From NCBI GenBank assembly GCA_022777485.1, contig JALFGC010000094.1, positions 1-47,069 on the forward strand: DNA of 47,069 nucleotides. The letters run 5' to 3'. The stretch is from Bacteroidales bacterium (GTDB lineage: Bacteria; Bacteroidota; Bacteroidia; Bacteroidales; Paludibacteraceae). The translations under genes were made by a program, and so were the position numbers. Below the pieces are notes generated by a model that worked only from the letters and a program-made list of their open reading frames with translations, ran no database searches and was not told the DNA's origin. This document shows, piece after piece, positions 22,002 to 31,456 of this stretch. Position 1 is the stretch's first letter, and the number at the start of each line of letters is the position of its first letter.

Positions 22002-23932
22002 GATTCAGGATGATTTACGGTGAATACTATTCGTTGGATACGCTCGCCCCACACTTTGGTCAGGCGCGGGTCGGTCAAGTCAATGCGCTCTACAGACGCC
22101 GTCAGCACCTGCGGGTCGAAATGCACAGCCACCGCCGTGCCCGTGGTATGGGTTATCTGTATCTCGCCTTTGGTGCCGTCTATCGCCACTTCGCCCTGCA
22201 CCATCAGATGGTCTTCTGCCGCTTGCAGCGGGCGAACGGGGACAATCGTATTGGTGATGGTGAGCCCTTTGGCGATCAGTCGATAAGTGCGTGCCCATGT
22301 CTTCAGCCCAGCCTCCTCGGGGTAAGCGGGCGCTATGTCGTAGGTGATGGTGCGCTTGCGCGGCAGGCAGGTAACTTCGCCGGCGTGATATGCCGCACCC
22401 TCGTGCTGTTGCACCCCGTTCACCACGGGCAGGTTGTGGTACGCCGTCTGCATCGACCATATCGTATAGCGCTCCGCGCTGAAAGTCAGTTTGGTATAGG
22501 TGCCTACGCCCGCGTCGATAATCACGGGCTCGCCTTGCTTATAAAGGATAAAGGTGCCTACATCGTTGTGGTTGTGGCTCTCGTTGTTATGCCCGCCCTT
22601 GGAGGCAAGGATATAATCGCCCTGCTCAAAGATACACACCTGTGTCTCGGGATACCATGCCTCGTGCAAGGTCTTTCCTTTCGCTTTCTTAGGTTGCTCG
22701 TAGGTCAGCACCTTGTCTGCGCAAGCCAACCCCGTCAGCGAACGGTAGATATCCGTGCCATTGGTGATAATCCAACTGCGCTCCTGCGCAAAAGTGTGCG
22801 CCAGCGACTTCATCTTATCGCTATGGATAGCCTCCCCGTAGCGGAAAAGCAGCGTAGAGATATTATCGGAGAAACGTGCGGTGGCATCGGCAAAATTGAC
22901 TACCCACCCATTGCCTATGTAGGCATCCGCAAAATACTCGCCCATGGCTTTCACCTGCGCATTGCTCCAGAGGTTTATCTTCCCGTCCGTCACCGTAGCA
23001 AGCACATCCAAATAGTCAAACAGTTTGCCGGCAGCATGTCCCCAATAGGCGGGTCCTTCCTCGCAGGCACCGTCTGCCTTCACATAGTTCATAAACTTAT
23101 CTACGCTCTGCATAGACCGCCATACGCAGCGGTTCACCGTCTCTTCATCGTCCTCTGTGAGCATCACCACTTGCAGCACATTGCAGTTGCACCACGGGTT
23201 CCAGTTGTTCACCACCTGCCCGGGTTGCAGATGAAACGCCAGCCACCACTCTCTGTCACGCGTCAGGTAAGGCACCGTTACACGCTCGTGCAGCGTCTGT
23301 TTCAGCCGCGCCGCAATAACGGGGTTCACCTTATCAAACTCCTCACGGAAGAAATAGTATGTCCATGCTAAGAACGCCGCCACTTCGCCGCTGCCTAAGT
23401 CGATGATTTGCTCGCTATGGTCGGGGAAGTTGCGCCCCGAGGTCTGACGATGCAGGTGTGCCGAGAGCACCCAACTCGTGCGCTCACACTCCATCCATAC
23501 GCCGTTGATAATCTGGTCAAGGAAGCGTCCCTTGCCTTCTGCCAACTCCGCAAGTACCAAGTCGCTCAGAGCAAGGTTATTCGCTTTCTGCTTGCTCTCC
23601 ATGATTTGGCGCTCGCCGGTGCGCTCATAAGCCAAGTAGTCCGTCGCCACATTCATCTGCCATTGGTAGTCCAAGCGCTTCTCGCCGCGCTTGATGAGGG
23701 TCTCACGGCGGGTACCAACCAAACTATCCCACCCCGCTCTGTCTCCATAGGCGGGAAATGGCACCCATGCCTGACCGCGCACCAGCGCGGCAGACACCTC
23801 TGCTTCTGTAAACTGACTCGTGAGGTAATTGCGCTCCACAGCCCCTGCCGATGCAGGCAGCAAGAGGAGAAAGTACGCAAGGATACACCACAATGCGGCA
23901 TTCCCGCGCAAAGAGTTCGTCGTGTGTTTCAT
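21971..23932 (-). CDS. Heparinase II/III-like polysaccharide lyase
   Basis: A 653-residue secreted protein with a signal peptide (about 1-31). An alpha/alpha-toroid N-terminal half (about 90-400, NWNPWCNCNVLQVVMLTEDD, EEGPAYWGHAAGKLFDYLD) is followed by the beta-sandwich heparinase II/III domain with GGHNNESHNHNDVGTFILY (about 445-463), the conserved His/Asn-rich block of the family. Such lyases cleave uronic-acid-containing chains such as heparan sulfate or alginate; the substrate cannot be fixed. It is the first gene of a two-gene operon with the sulfatase and has a clear promoter at 23977-24007. Confidence 0.85.
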   Translation of the reverse strand: MKHTTNSLRGNAALWCILAYFLLLLPASAGAVERNYLTSQFTEAEVSAALVRGQAWVPFPAYGDRAGWDSLVGTRRETLIKRGEKRLDYQWQMNVATDYLAYERTGERQIMESKQKANNLALSDLVLAELAEGKGRFLDQIINGVWMECERTSWVLSAHLHRQTSGRNFPDHSEQIIDLGSGEVAAFLAWTYYFFREEFDKVNPVIAARLKQTLHERVTVPYLTRDREWWLAFHLQPGQVVNNWNPWCNCNVLQVVMLTEDDEETVNRCVWRSMQSVDKFMNYVKADGACEEGPAYWGHAAGKLFDYLDVLATVTDGKINLWSNAQVKAMGEYFADAYIGNGWVVNFADATARFSDNISTLLFRYGEAIHSDKMKSLAHTFAQERSWIITNGTDIYRSLTGLACADKVLTYEQPKKAKGKTLHEAWYPETQVCIFEQGDYILASKGGHNNESHNHNDVGTFILYKQGEPVIIDAGVGTYTKLTFSAERYTIWSMQTAYHNLPVVNGVQQHEGAAYHAGEVTCLPRKRTITYDIAPAYPEEAGLKTWARTYRLIAKGLTITNTIVPVRPLQAAEDHLMVQGEVAIDGTKGEIQITHTTGTAVAVHFDPQVLTASVERIDLTDPRLTKVWGERIQRIVFTVNHPESCQGYTITIN

Positions 23933-23976
23933 AGTATAAATAGTGTTTATGGGATTATCTCCGTTTCTTTGACTTG

Positions 23977-24007
23977 CAAAGATACAAGTTTTTTCTCATA
24001 TGTGCAA
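23977..24007 (-). promoter_or_regulatory. Promoter of the heparinase-sulfatase operon
   Basis: Minus-strand TTG (24007-24005), 20 nt, then TAtcTTTG (23984-23977). Transcription would start near 23970, leaving a leader of about 38 nt. Confidence 0.8.
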
Positions 24008-24230
24008 GTATCCATGCCTCATCGGATATAAAACGGACGATTTTGTACCTCATTTCGCCGGATAGCATGGATGTTTCTACTCGCTGCCTCTCCGCAAAAC
24101 GCATTCATATAATAAAGGGATGCCGTATTTTCGGCGTTTGGTGCAAAATAAGACGGCATTGTGCGATTTAGGAGGGGTTTTTGCCATTTTTCGCAATCTG
24201 TCAAATACTGACATTCAGCACATTACAAAG

Positions 24231-24257
24231 AAAATGCAAGTGCTGTGCATTTTTTTT
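24231..24257 (+). terminator. Hairpin with T run, terminator-like on the plus strand
   Basis: AAAATGCA (24231-24238) pairs with TGCATTTT (24246-24253) across a 7-nt loop and runs into a stretch of T. No plus-strand gene ends nearby, so it may guard against antisense transcription or be incidental. Confidence 0.4.
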
Positions 24258-24309
24258 GGAAACGCCGAAAGAGGCGCCGAGTAGGCGCCTTTAATCGCCG
24301 ATCTGTTAT

Positions 24310-24470
24310 GCCTCCGCTAATCCTCTCTTTATGCCTCCGTTAAAGACCATTAAAGGTTCATTAAAAGGCATTTTTTAACGGTTCATTAATGGTCTTTGAT
24401 GGAGAACAATGCATCGTTTAATGGTTCTTTAATGATCTTTGATGGAGAATCTGATGATACATTAATGGAT
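24310..24470. repeat. Family C word-palindrome cluster
   Basis: Left words ctccgttaaagaccattaa and ggttcattaaaagg face right words ggttcattaatggtctttg and atggag, with a second right-hand set at 24415-24455. The same words form the insert in the porin gene (10564-10637). Upstream (24265-24300) is a GC hairpin aggcgcc-gagt-aggcgcct. The stretch 24008-24598 otherwise shows no gene. Confidence 0.82.
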
Positions 24471-24505
24471 AATGAACAGCGATGAATGGAAGCGAAAGGG
24501 GGAGC

Positions 24506-24546
24506 AAAAACAAGAGGCTGTCTAACAAGTCAAGTTAGGCAGCCTC
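24506..24546 (-). terminator. Intrinsic terminator of the beta-glucan PUL
   Basis: The stem GAGGCTGtCTAAC (24514-24526) pairs with GTTAGGCAGCCTC (24534-24546), with one wobble. On the minus strand it ends in ttgttttt. It lies about 50 nt after the stop of the GPH symporter. The same hairpin type recurs at 40306-40340. Confidence 0.8.
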
Positions 24547-24598
24547 ATATAGTAGTTGTGTACAGCACTTCCGTTTTCTTCAAACGTTTTTCTAATTC

Positions 24599-25945
24599 TT
24601 ATTTGCGTATGGGGTAGAAGTAAGCCAACAGTGCCATGATAAGTGCAATCGCTGCCGGGAAGAGGGAGAAGAGCGCCCACACCATTTGGCGAACGGCGTC
24701 CTCATTGGTAATCAGGACAATGGTCTCGCCGGTCAGTTCGTTGGTAGAAGAGACGAGCCCCGCTATACCCAAGAGCATAGCGATGAGCGAGCCGGAGATT
24801 GCCCCTCCGAGTTTCTGCGCCATGGTGCCGGATGAGAAGATAAGCCCCGTAGAGGAAGTGCCGTTTTTCTGTGTGGCATAGTCCGCCACATCGGCGTACA
24901 TCGACCACAGCAGCGGCGAATAGAGCCCTGCGCCCATTGAGGTGATAACCACCACGGCTATCATGAGCAGGATAAAGTCCGCACTCATCGGTATGAAGAA
25001 ATACGCTACGGAACTGATGGCACACACCACTGCCGATACGATGAACGCTTTGCGCTTGCTGCCCATCCATCGGGTGAACGCCGGCGACAAAGCACCGAAC
25101 GCCATACAGGTAACCTCGCCAAACGCCATGAAGACGGTGTAGTTGATGATAAGCCTGCCGACAGTGATGTCCCCGCCCAAGCAGTAGGTGAACATATACC
25201 CCGCCACCGCATAGCGGAAGCCGTTGAAGAAATTCGTACAGACTGCCATCAAGGTCATGTATATCCACGGTTTATTGCGGAAGAGGTCTGCATACTGTCT
25301 GAAGGAGAACTTCTCGGCACGCACGGGTTTTATTCGCTCTTTGGTGAGCAGTCCGCACGCGAGCGTCATCAGCGCGGCAAGGAGCCCGAAACCTGCTCCA
25401 AGAATGGCATACTGCTGCCGTTCATCGCCGCCTACCCACTGCTGCAGATAGGGGAAGGCAAGGAGCGTGATGAATCCCATGGCGTAAGCACCGACCATGC
25501 GGAAAGAAGAGAACTGGTTCTTCTCATTGTCATCATCGGTCATCACTCCTAACAACGAGCCATAAGGCACATTCACCGCCGTGTATGCCAACATCATGAG
25601 CAGGTATAGGCAGTAGGCATACGCGCGCTTCATGGTGTAGTCGGCGAACGATGGCGTGAAGAAGAGCAAGGCGAAGATCAGCCCAAAGGGGATAGCGCCA
25701 AAGATAAGCCACGGACGGTAGGTGCCCCAGCGCGACCGAGTGCGGTCTGCCAACGAGCCCATTATCGGGTCGGTTACGACATCAAAGAGCCGAGCCAGAA
25801 GCATGAGCGCTGCGGCATCGGAAAAGGTGAGCCCAAAAACATTCGTAAAATAGAGCGGGAAAGCGATGGACATGATTTTCCATGTGATACCACCGGAAGC
25901 CGCATCGCCCAAAGCATAAGCCAGTTTCTCTTTCAGGTTTTTCAT
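24599..25945 (-). CDS. GPH family (MelB-like) sugar:cation symporter
   Basis: A 448-residue inner-membrane transporter with 12 hydrophobic segments. I chose the ATG at 25945 (MKNLKEKLAYALGDAASGG); the in-frame extension to 26083 runs into the GH9 gene and lacks family features. Motifs are LARLFDVVTDPIMGSLADRT (the cation-site and loop 2-3 signature of the glycoside-pentoside-hexuronide family) and the central PVRAEKFSFRQY loop. As last gene of the PUL it probably imports cellobiose or short beta-glucan oligosaccharides for the GH94 phosphorylase. The gap from GH9 is 29 nt. Confidence 0.88.
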   Translation of the reverse strand: MKNLKEKLAYALGDAASGGITWKIMSIAFPLYFTNVFGLTFSDAAALMLLARLFDVVTDPIMGSLADRTRSRWGTYRPWLIFGAIPFGLIFALLFFTPSFADYTMKRAYAYCLYLLMMLAYTAVNVPYGSLLGVMTDDDNEKNQFSSFRMVGAYAMGFITLLAFPYLQQWVGGDERQQYAILGAGFGLLAALMTLACGLLTKERIKPVRAEKFSFRQYADLFRNKPWIYMTLMAVCTNFFNGFRYAVAGYMFTYCLGGDITVGRLIINYTVFMAFGEVTCMAFGALSPAFTRWMGSKRKAFIVSAVVCAISSVAYFFIPMSADFILLMIAVVVITSMGAGLYSPLLWSMYADVADYATQKNGTSSTGLIFSSGTMAQKLGGAISGSLIAMLLGIAGLVSSTNELTGETIVLITNEDAVRQMVWALFSLFPAAIALIMALLAYFYPIRK

Positions 25946-25974
25946 GATATTTTCTCTATGAGTATGTAAGTCTT

Positions 25975-27633
25975 TCAGCGCGAAGCAGAGTCGTTTAACA
26001 ACATCGCTAGCGCAAGGAGGTAGGCATTCCAGTTGATGGCTACCTCGTTGGTAGCATAGGAAGGCTGGACATCCAAGTAACACTCGTCCGCCACCTCCGG
26101 ATAGGCGGGCATATCTTCCTCGGATTGGTCTTGCTTGCCTATGTTTGGTCCACCGACGAGGAACCCCGGTAGCGGATTCTCTATGCCGTCAGAGTCGGAC
26201 AGACGGTGGTGTGGATTCATGGGCGATAGGTGCCCCATGCCCGTAACGAAGCAGTAGCCCGTAGCATTTCTGCCGAGCAGGTAGTCCATGTTCGCCCATG
26301 CCCCTTTGCGCATTGCCTCATCGCCTGTGAGTGCATAGCCAAAGAGGAGGGCAATAGCCTGTCCTGCACCCTTTTCCCCATTGGAGCCCCAGCAGAAGTC
26401 GGAGGCACGGTTGCCGTGCGGAGAATGGAAAGATGTGGTATCAATGCCCTGAACGGCTTGTTGGCAGTAATGAACAAGCGCGGAGAGCGGAGGGGTGAGC
26501 GTGACGGGTTGAGCGTGGTTGATGAGGGAATAGGTAGCCAAGGTAGCGACATCGCCCCACACGGGTAGAAGAAAGGTATCGGGCAGGAACTGCCGGGCAA
26601 TGGCATTGTAGAGAGGCTGTCGGGTAGTGAGGTAGAGTTCTGTTGCCGCCCATAAGAACTCGTCATGCGCATTGGTGTCGTCATACATACCGGTGGTGCA
26701 GTCGGGGTCAAAGCGCAGGTTGTTACCGGGCTGGTCGTAGTACTCGTTGGGATGTCGAACAGCCCACGCGAAGGCTTGTTCAGCGGCCAGCAGCGCAGAG
26801 TCGGCAAAGGCGTGGCAGGCGGAGTCGGGCGTATGGCGATAGACGCGCGCTGCCATCGCCATGGCTGCCGCAAAGTCGAGTGCTGCTTGTGTGGATTTCT
26901 GCACCACATATCGTGTCTGCCGACAGTCGACGGGCTGTATATGCTCCTCGAAGCGGGGAGTGGTCAACTTATGGTACACGCCACCATCATCAGGGTCTTG
27001 CATAGTGAGCATCCAGCGGAGATTATGCAGGTTCTCACTGAGGAACTTTTTTGCCCGTACAGTCCCCTTCTCTTGCTTCTCCACTGCCTCGTAGGCAGCG
27101 AAGAGGATACCGTGCGAGAAAGCACTGTTGACGATGTACTTGTTGTAGTCTCCCGCATCGTACCATCCCCCCGGCGAAGCAATGGTGTCTCCTGCTTTGC
27201 GGAGCGGTCCTGCGGCAGAGGGATGAATCAGCACACAGGTGTCGGGATGTTGGCAACGCTGCAGGTAGAACGCGTGCAGCGCTGCCTCATACACCTCGTC
27301 TATCGGGTGCTCTGCAATACGGATAGGTTGGCGATACTTGCCTGCTATCAGGGTATAGTTTCCCGGCTTGGTCAGCGAGGAGAAGTCCACCGTTGCCCTT
27401 TTCTTCCCCGAGAAAGGAGAGGTTGTATGTGCGCAGGCTTTGCCCCGCCATACGGTACGCCCCTGCTCATCAACGATACGATAAGAAGGGGAGATTGCCG
27501 CTTGCTCTACCACGGCAATCTTCTCCTCCAAAGCGGTATAGCCTACTTGGTTAACACAAATCCTATCCCCTGCTTGCAACGGCAAGGAAAAGAACAACAC
27601 CACAGCTATCAACAAACCAACAGAAGTCCTCAT
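25975..27633 (-). CDS. Glycoside hydrolase family 9 (endoglucanase/cellodextrinase)
   Basis: A 552-residue exported enzyme; the ATG at 27633 is preferred to a TTG at 27645. Signal peptide about 1-21, then a CelD_N immunoglobulin-like domain (about 22-105, ICVNQVGYTALEEKIAVV), then the (alpha/alpha)6 GH9 catalytic domain. The catalytic-base block is GGWYDAGDYNKY (Asp at about 159 and 162), and the acid Glu is expected in TNEVAINWNA near the C-terminus. It is an inverting enzyme acting on beta-1,4-glucan. No lipobox is visible, so it is likely periplasmic or secreted and would trim imported cello-oligosaccharides. The spacing from the GH94 gene is 67 nt and is filled by a family J repeat. Confidence 0.9.
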   Translation of the reverse strand: MRTSVGLLIAVVLFFSLPLQAGDRICVNQVGYTALEEKIAVVEQAAISPSYRIVDEQGRTVWRGKACAHTTSPFSGKKRATVDFSSLTKPGNYTLIAGKYRQPIRIAEHPIDEVYEAALHAFYLQRCQHPDTCVLIHPSAAGPLRKAGDTIASPGGWYDAGDYNKYIVNSAFSHGILFAAYEAVEKQEKGTVRAKKFLSENLHNLRWMLTMQDPDDGGVYHKLTTPRFEEHIQPVDCRQTRYVVQKSTQAALDFAAAMAMAARVYRHTPDSACHAFADSALLAAEQAFAWAVRHPNEYYDQPGNNLRFDPDCTTGMYDDTNAHDEFLWAATELYLTTRQPLYNAIARQFLPDTFLLPVWGDVATLATYSLINHAQPVTLTPPLSALVHYCQQAVQGIDTTSFHSPHGNRASDFCWGSNGEKGAGQAIALLFGYALTGDEAMRKGAWANMDYLLGRNATGYCFVTGMGHLSPMNPHHRLSDSDGIENPLPGFLVGGPNIGKQDQSEEDMPAYPEVADECYLDVQPSYATNEVAINWNAYLLALAMLLNDSASR

Positions 27634-27640
27634 AGATATG

Positions 27641-27700
27641 TACAATTTACAAATTACGATTTACGATTTGCCATACGGCAGAATAATTGTAAATTAAAAA
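27641..27700. repeat. Family J word-palindrome between GH94 and GH9
   Basis: Left words tacaatttacaaattacg and atttacgatttg, centre ccatacggcag, right words ataattgtaaattaaaaat. The vocabulary resembles the insert in the TonB receptor (2241-2315). Confidence 0.75.
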
Positions 27701-30175
27701 TTAATTCTTTATCATTCGTATTACCTCGTGTGTCCCTTCGGTGTAGGGTATGAAATCGCCTTCCATAGTTTGTCCGTCGAGTATGAGCCTATCCTCATTA
27801 GCATGGCGGATATTGATATGATAGGTAGCGTTGCGGAAGCGTCGGGTTATATCCACCTGCGGCAGGGAATCCGGCAGACAAGGGCGGATATGCAGTCCGT
27901 TGAAGTCGGGTTGGATTCCGAGGATATACTGCGTGATAGTGAGCCAGTTCCACGCGGCAGTACCCGTGAGCCACGAGTTCTTACCCTCTCCGGGCTTCGC
28001 CGCGTCTTTGCCTGCCACCATCTGGCAATAGACATAGGGCTCCACCTTATGCTGGTCTTGGTCTTCTATCCACGCCGGGCAAATCTTCGTGTAGTGTTCC
28101 CACGCGTCGTTGGCTCTTCCTGCGAGTACTTCGCCGCAGATAACCCACGGGTTATTGTGGCAGAAGATACCGGCATTCTCCTTGTATCCTGCGGGATAAG
28201 AGGATATCTCGCCCATCTCAATATGATAGGTGGTGTAGGCAGGGTGATTAAGCACCATGCCGTGCGGGGTATCGAGGAGCCGTTTGCAACTGTCAAGGGC
28301 TTTGCAGACCAGCCCCTTTTCTTTGCCTATCTCCGCCATGGTGCAGAAGCCTTGGCTCTCAATGAAGATTTTGCCCTCGTCGTTTTCGTGGGAACCAATC
28401 TTATTGCCGAAGAAGTCGTAGGCACGCAAGAACCAGTCTCCATCCCATCCGTACTTCTCCACCGCCTCAGCCATGTCTTCTATATGCTTGCTTGCGCGTG
28501 CTGCCTCGTTGTGGTTGCCGATGGCTTGGCAGAGTTGCACATACTGCTTTCCCATCATCACGAACTGCCCCGCAATCATCAGCGACTCGGCTTTCGAGCC
28601 CTCGGCGCGATTCTCCGTGGTCTGGAACGATTCGTTGGGGTCGTTGGAGAAACAGTTGAGGTTGAGACAGTCGTTCCAATCAGCTCTACCTATCAACGGC
28701 AGCCCGTGAGGTCCGAGGTGCTCCACCACATGGTTGAAAGAAATACGCAGATGCTCCATGAGCGGCACTTCCGTACCCGCTTGGTTGTCCCAAGGCACCA
28801 TCTCGTCCAATATCCCTATGTCTCCCGTCTCGCGGATGTACGCCACAGTACCGAAGATAAGCCACATAGGATCATCGTTGAACCCACCGCCTATATCGTT
28901 ATTCCCGCGCTTGGTGAGCGGTTGATACTGGTGGTAGCAACCGCCATCGGAGAACTGGGTGGACGCAATGTCAAGGATACGCTGCCTTGCGCGCTCCGGC
29001 ACCTGATGAACAAAGCCGACGAGGTCTTGGTTGCTGTCGCGGAAGCCCATGCCACGACCTACCCCGCTCTCGAAGAAAGATGCCGAACGCGAGAAGCAGA
29101 AGGTAATCATACACTGGTATTGGTTCCAGATATTCACCATCCTATCCAGCCGCGGCTCATCGGACTTCACGATGAACTTCCCGAGCAGGTCATCCCACCA
29201 CTCGCGCAGTTCTCCAAACGCCTCATCTACGGCTTCGGCGGTGGAGAAGCGTTGGATGAGTGTCTGCGCTTTCTCTTTGTTGAGCAAGGTTACATCTGAA
29301 TCCTGTGAGGTGATGAGTTCGCCCGATTGCTTACGCACCAACTCGGCATTGTCGAACTTCCTATCTTGGTCATTCTCCGCATACCCGAGCAGGAAAATAA
29401 GGTCTTGCTGCTCGCCGGGCTCCAGCGTGAGCGTCACAAAGTGGGACGCAATGGGACTCCACCCGTGCGCCACCGAGCTGCGAGCCTGGCCCTCGGCTAC
29501 CGCCTGAGGGCTGTCAAAGCCGTTGTAGAGCCCGAGGAAGGACTCGCGGTCGGTGTCGAAGCCATCGATGGCATGGTTGGTGAGGGCATAGTAGGCATAG
29601 TGGTTGCGACGCTCTTTGTACTCCGTCTTGTGGTAGATGGTGGAGCCATCTATCTCCACCTCGCCCGTGCTCCAGTTGCGCTGGAAGTTCTCCATATCCG
29701 TGGCAGCATTCCAAAGACACCACTCCACGAACGAGAACACGCTCAGTTGCTTGCGCTCCGCCGAACGGTTGGTGATACGCAGTCGCTGCACCTCAGCATG
29801 AATACCCCGCGGCACAAAGAATAGCACCTCGGCTTCCACGCCGTTCTTGCTACCCGTGATACGGGTATAGTTCATGCCATGACGGCACTCATATCGGTCA
29901 AGCGTCGTCTTGCAGGGCTTCCACCCCGGGTTCCAGACCGTATCGCCATCCTTGATGTAGAAGTACCGCCCGCCGGCATCCATCGGCACACCGTTGTATC
30001 GATAGCGCGTGATGCGGCGGAACTTCGCATCTTTGTAGAAGGTATAGCCTCCGCAGGTGTTGCTTATCAAGCCAAAATAGTCCTCATTACCCAAATAGTT
30101 TATCCAAGGAAAGGGAGTAGCAGGCGATGTAATCACATACTCGCGTGCATCATCATCAAAATAGCCGTATTTCAT
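27701..30175 (-). CDS. GH94 glycoside phosphorylase (cellobiose phosphorylase-like)
   Basis: An 824-residue cytoplasmic enzyme without signal peptide; start ATG at 30175 ([15 protein letters not shown]). The N-terminal beta-sandwich (about 1-280) contains [19 protein letters not shown], and the (alpha/alpha)6 barrel contains [18 protein letters not shown] and the catalytic-acid block [16 protein letters not shown]94 enzymes phosphorolyse cellobiose, cellodextrins or related disaccharides to glucose-1-phosphate and glucose. Length and start are those of cellobiose phosphorylase. It sits 8 nt after the glycan-binding lipoprotein gene and pairs functionally with the GPH symporter. Confidence 0.92.
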   Translation of the reverse strand: MKYGYFDDDAREYVITSPATPFPWINYLGNEDYFGLISNTCGGYTFYKDAKFRRITRYRYNGVPMDAGGRYFYIKDGDTVWNPGWKPCKTTLDRYECRHGMNYTRITGSKNGVEAEVLFFVPRGIHAEVQRLRITNRSAERKQLSVFSFVEWCLWNAATDMENFQRNWSTGEVEIDGSTIYHKTEYKERRNHYAYYALTNHAIDGFDTDRESFLGLYNGFDSPQAVAEGQARSSVAHGWSPIASHFVTLTLEPGEQQDLIFLLGYAENDQDRKFDNAELVRKQSGELITSQDSDVTLLNKEKAQTLIQRFSTAEAVDEAFGELREWWDDLLGKFIVKSDEPRLDRMVNIWNQYQCMITFCFSRSASFFESGVGRGMGFRDSNQDLVGFVHQVPERARQRILDIASTQFSDGGCYHQYQPLTKRGNNDIGGGFNDDPMWLIFGTVAYIRETGDIGILDEMVPWDNQAGTEVPLMEHLRISFNHVVEHLGPHGLPLIGRADWNDCLNLNCFSNDPNESFQTTENRAEGSKAESLMIAGQFVMMGKQYVQLCQAIGNHNEAARASKHIEDMAEAVEKYGWDGDWFLRAYDFFGNKIGSHENDEGKIFIESQGFCTMAEIGKEKGLVCKALDSCKRLLDTPHGMVLNHPAYTTYHIEMGEISSYPAGYKENAGIFCHNNPWVICGEVLAGRANDAWEHYTKICPAWIEDQDQHKVEPYVYCQMVAGKDAAKPGEGKNSWLTGTAAWNWLTITQYILGIQPDFNGLHIRPCLPDSLPQVDITRRFRNATYHINIRHANEDRLILDGQTMEGDFIPYTEGTHEVIRMIKN

Positions 30176-30183
30176 TTTCAATT

Positions 30184-31434
30184 TCACTTCCAACAAATCT
30201 TATCAATGGTAAATCCTGCGCCAACAACACACATCGCACCGCGCTCTTCTATCAAAGCTTTGCACCGCGCATCCCACTCAAAGGTGTAGGGGTTAGGGAT
30301 GTCCTTCGTGTCTTGTCGAACCACGAAGTTATCCGTGAGGGAATAGTCTTCGCCCCACCACGGCGTAGTGATACGGAAAGCGTAGTAACCGGGGGTGGGA
30401 TCTTCCGTCCAATAGACAAGGATAGTAGACCCAACGGGAACGGCTGCCATCTCCTCGGCAGTTACCTTCACGAGGTCGGCATTCCAATCAATATTCACGG
30501 GTCCTTCCCATAGTGTCTTCTCAATTTGGCAGGTTGTGGTAACCGTGTTCACCAGGCCCTCTTCGGTGATGAAAATCACCTCGGTGCCATCAGAATTCTT
30601 CATCTGAAGGGTATAGTCTCCCTCTGCCAACTCCGGCGCGATGAACGTTACCGAGTTGGCGGTTGCCGTCAGGTTAGTAATCGTTGTCTCACCTACGCTG
30701 ACAGATGCCACCTTGTCTAAGTTCAGACCGCTAATCGTCCACTCTGTACTCGGAATGAAGGTCTGGTAGCCACTCAGTGCCACCGAGCCATGCACTATCT
30801 GCGCTTGCTCCGAGCCATACACCTTACCCTCAGCGTCTATGAGGCGAAGGAAATATGCTCCGTTCTCCAACTCCGGCACTACAAAGCGTAGCAACCCGTC
30901 TTCGGCATGCGTAACCTCGACGGCTGCAGTGAGGTCTTGCGCATAGAGGTCAGCCGTGAGCAATACTTTTCGTACTGCCGCAAGGTTCAGCCCCTCTATC
31001 TGCGTCTCATTGCCCGGGACAAAGTACCTGCCCCCTGCCGGCACTGCACTATACGGGTCAGCAGCATACGGATGCACCGTCACGGTACCGGTACGGAAGG
31101 TCTCGTACTTCTCGGTAGAAGCGGTAATCTTGAGTTGATAAACTCCGGCGGGGAAACATGCGTTTATCTTCAGCCCCTCGCATACCAACTGTCCGTCTAA
31201 GAACCAGCGGACAGTAACATAGTTGGAGGGAGTAACCACACACGAGTCCAGCATAGGCGTATCGGGATTGGCGATATCGTAGGTGTACGACCCTGTGCCC
31301 GACTCGTTGTAAGGTTTCAGTATCAGCGGATAATCATCCGGCGTCTGGGTATCAAACGGCTCCTCGGTATGGCAACCGCTCAGAGCCAATACGAGTGTCG
31401 TTGCTGCAAGCAACATATATCTCATCGGTTTCAT
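30184..31434 (-). CDS. Surface glycan-binding lipoprotein of the PUL (SGBP-like, IPT/TIG repeats)
   Basis: A 416-residue lipoprotein; ATG at 31434, lipobox LSGC (Cys about 21). Downstream are a PKD/Ig-like region and at least two IPT/TIG-type repeats ([14 protein letters not shown]..., [17 protein letters not shown]...), then a distinct C-terminal domain with many aromatics ([25 protein letters not shown]), likely the glycan-binding part. This arrangement, directly after SusD, is that of SusE/F-position binding proteins. It should sit on the outer surface and capture beta-glucan chains. Specificity is inferred from the enzymes of the operon. Confidence 0.82.
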   Translation of the reverse strand: MKPMRYMLLAATTLVLALSGCHTEEPFDTQTPDDYPLILKPYNESGTGSYTYDIANPDTPMLDSCVVTPSNYVTVRWFLDGQLVCEGLKINACFPAGVYQLKITASTEKYETFRTGTVTVHPYAADPYSAVPAGGRYFVPGNETQIEGLNLAAVRKVLLTADLYAQDLTAAVEVTHAEDGLLRFVVPELENGAYFLRLIDAEGKVYGSEQAQIVHGSVALSGYQTFIPSTEWTISGLNLDKVASVSVGETTITNLTATANSVTFIAPELAEGDYTLQMKNSDGTEVIFITEEGLVNTVTTTCQIEKTLWEGPVNIDWNADLVKVTAEEMAAVPVGSTILVYWTEDPTPGYYAFRITTPWWGEDYSLTDNFVVRQDTKDIPNPYTFEWDARCKALIEERGAMCVVGAGFTIDKICWK

Positions 31435-31456
31435 GCTTGTCGTTCTTTTAATTATT

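Noticed and set aside
24231..24300. Possible small RNA gene in the gap before the GPH transporter
   Set aside because: A terminator-like hairpin and a GC hairpin are present, but no promoter box faces them on the plus strand.
27728..29299. 523-residue forward frame opposite GH94
   Set aside because: Shadow of a clearly assigned cellobiose phosphorylase-like gene.
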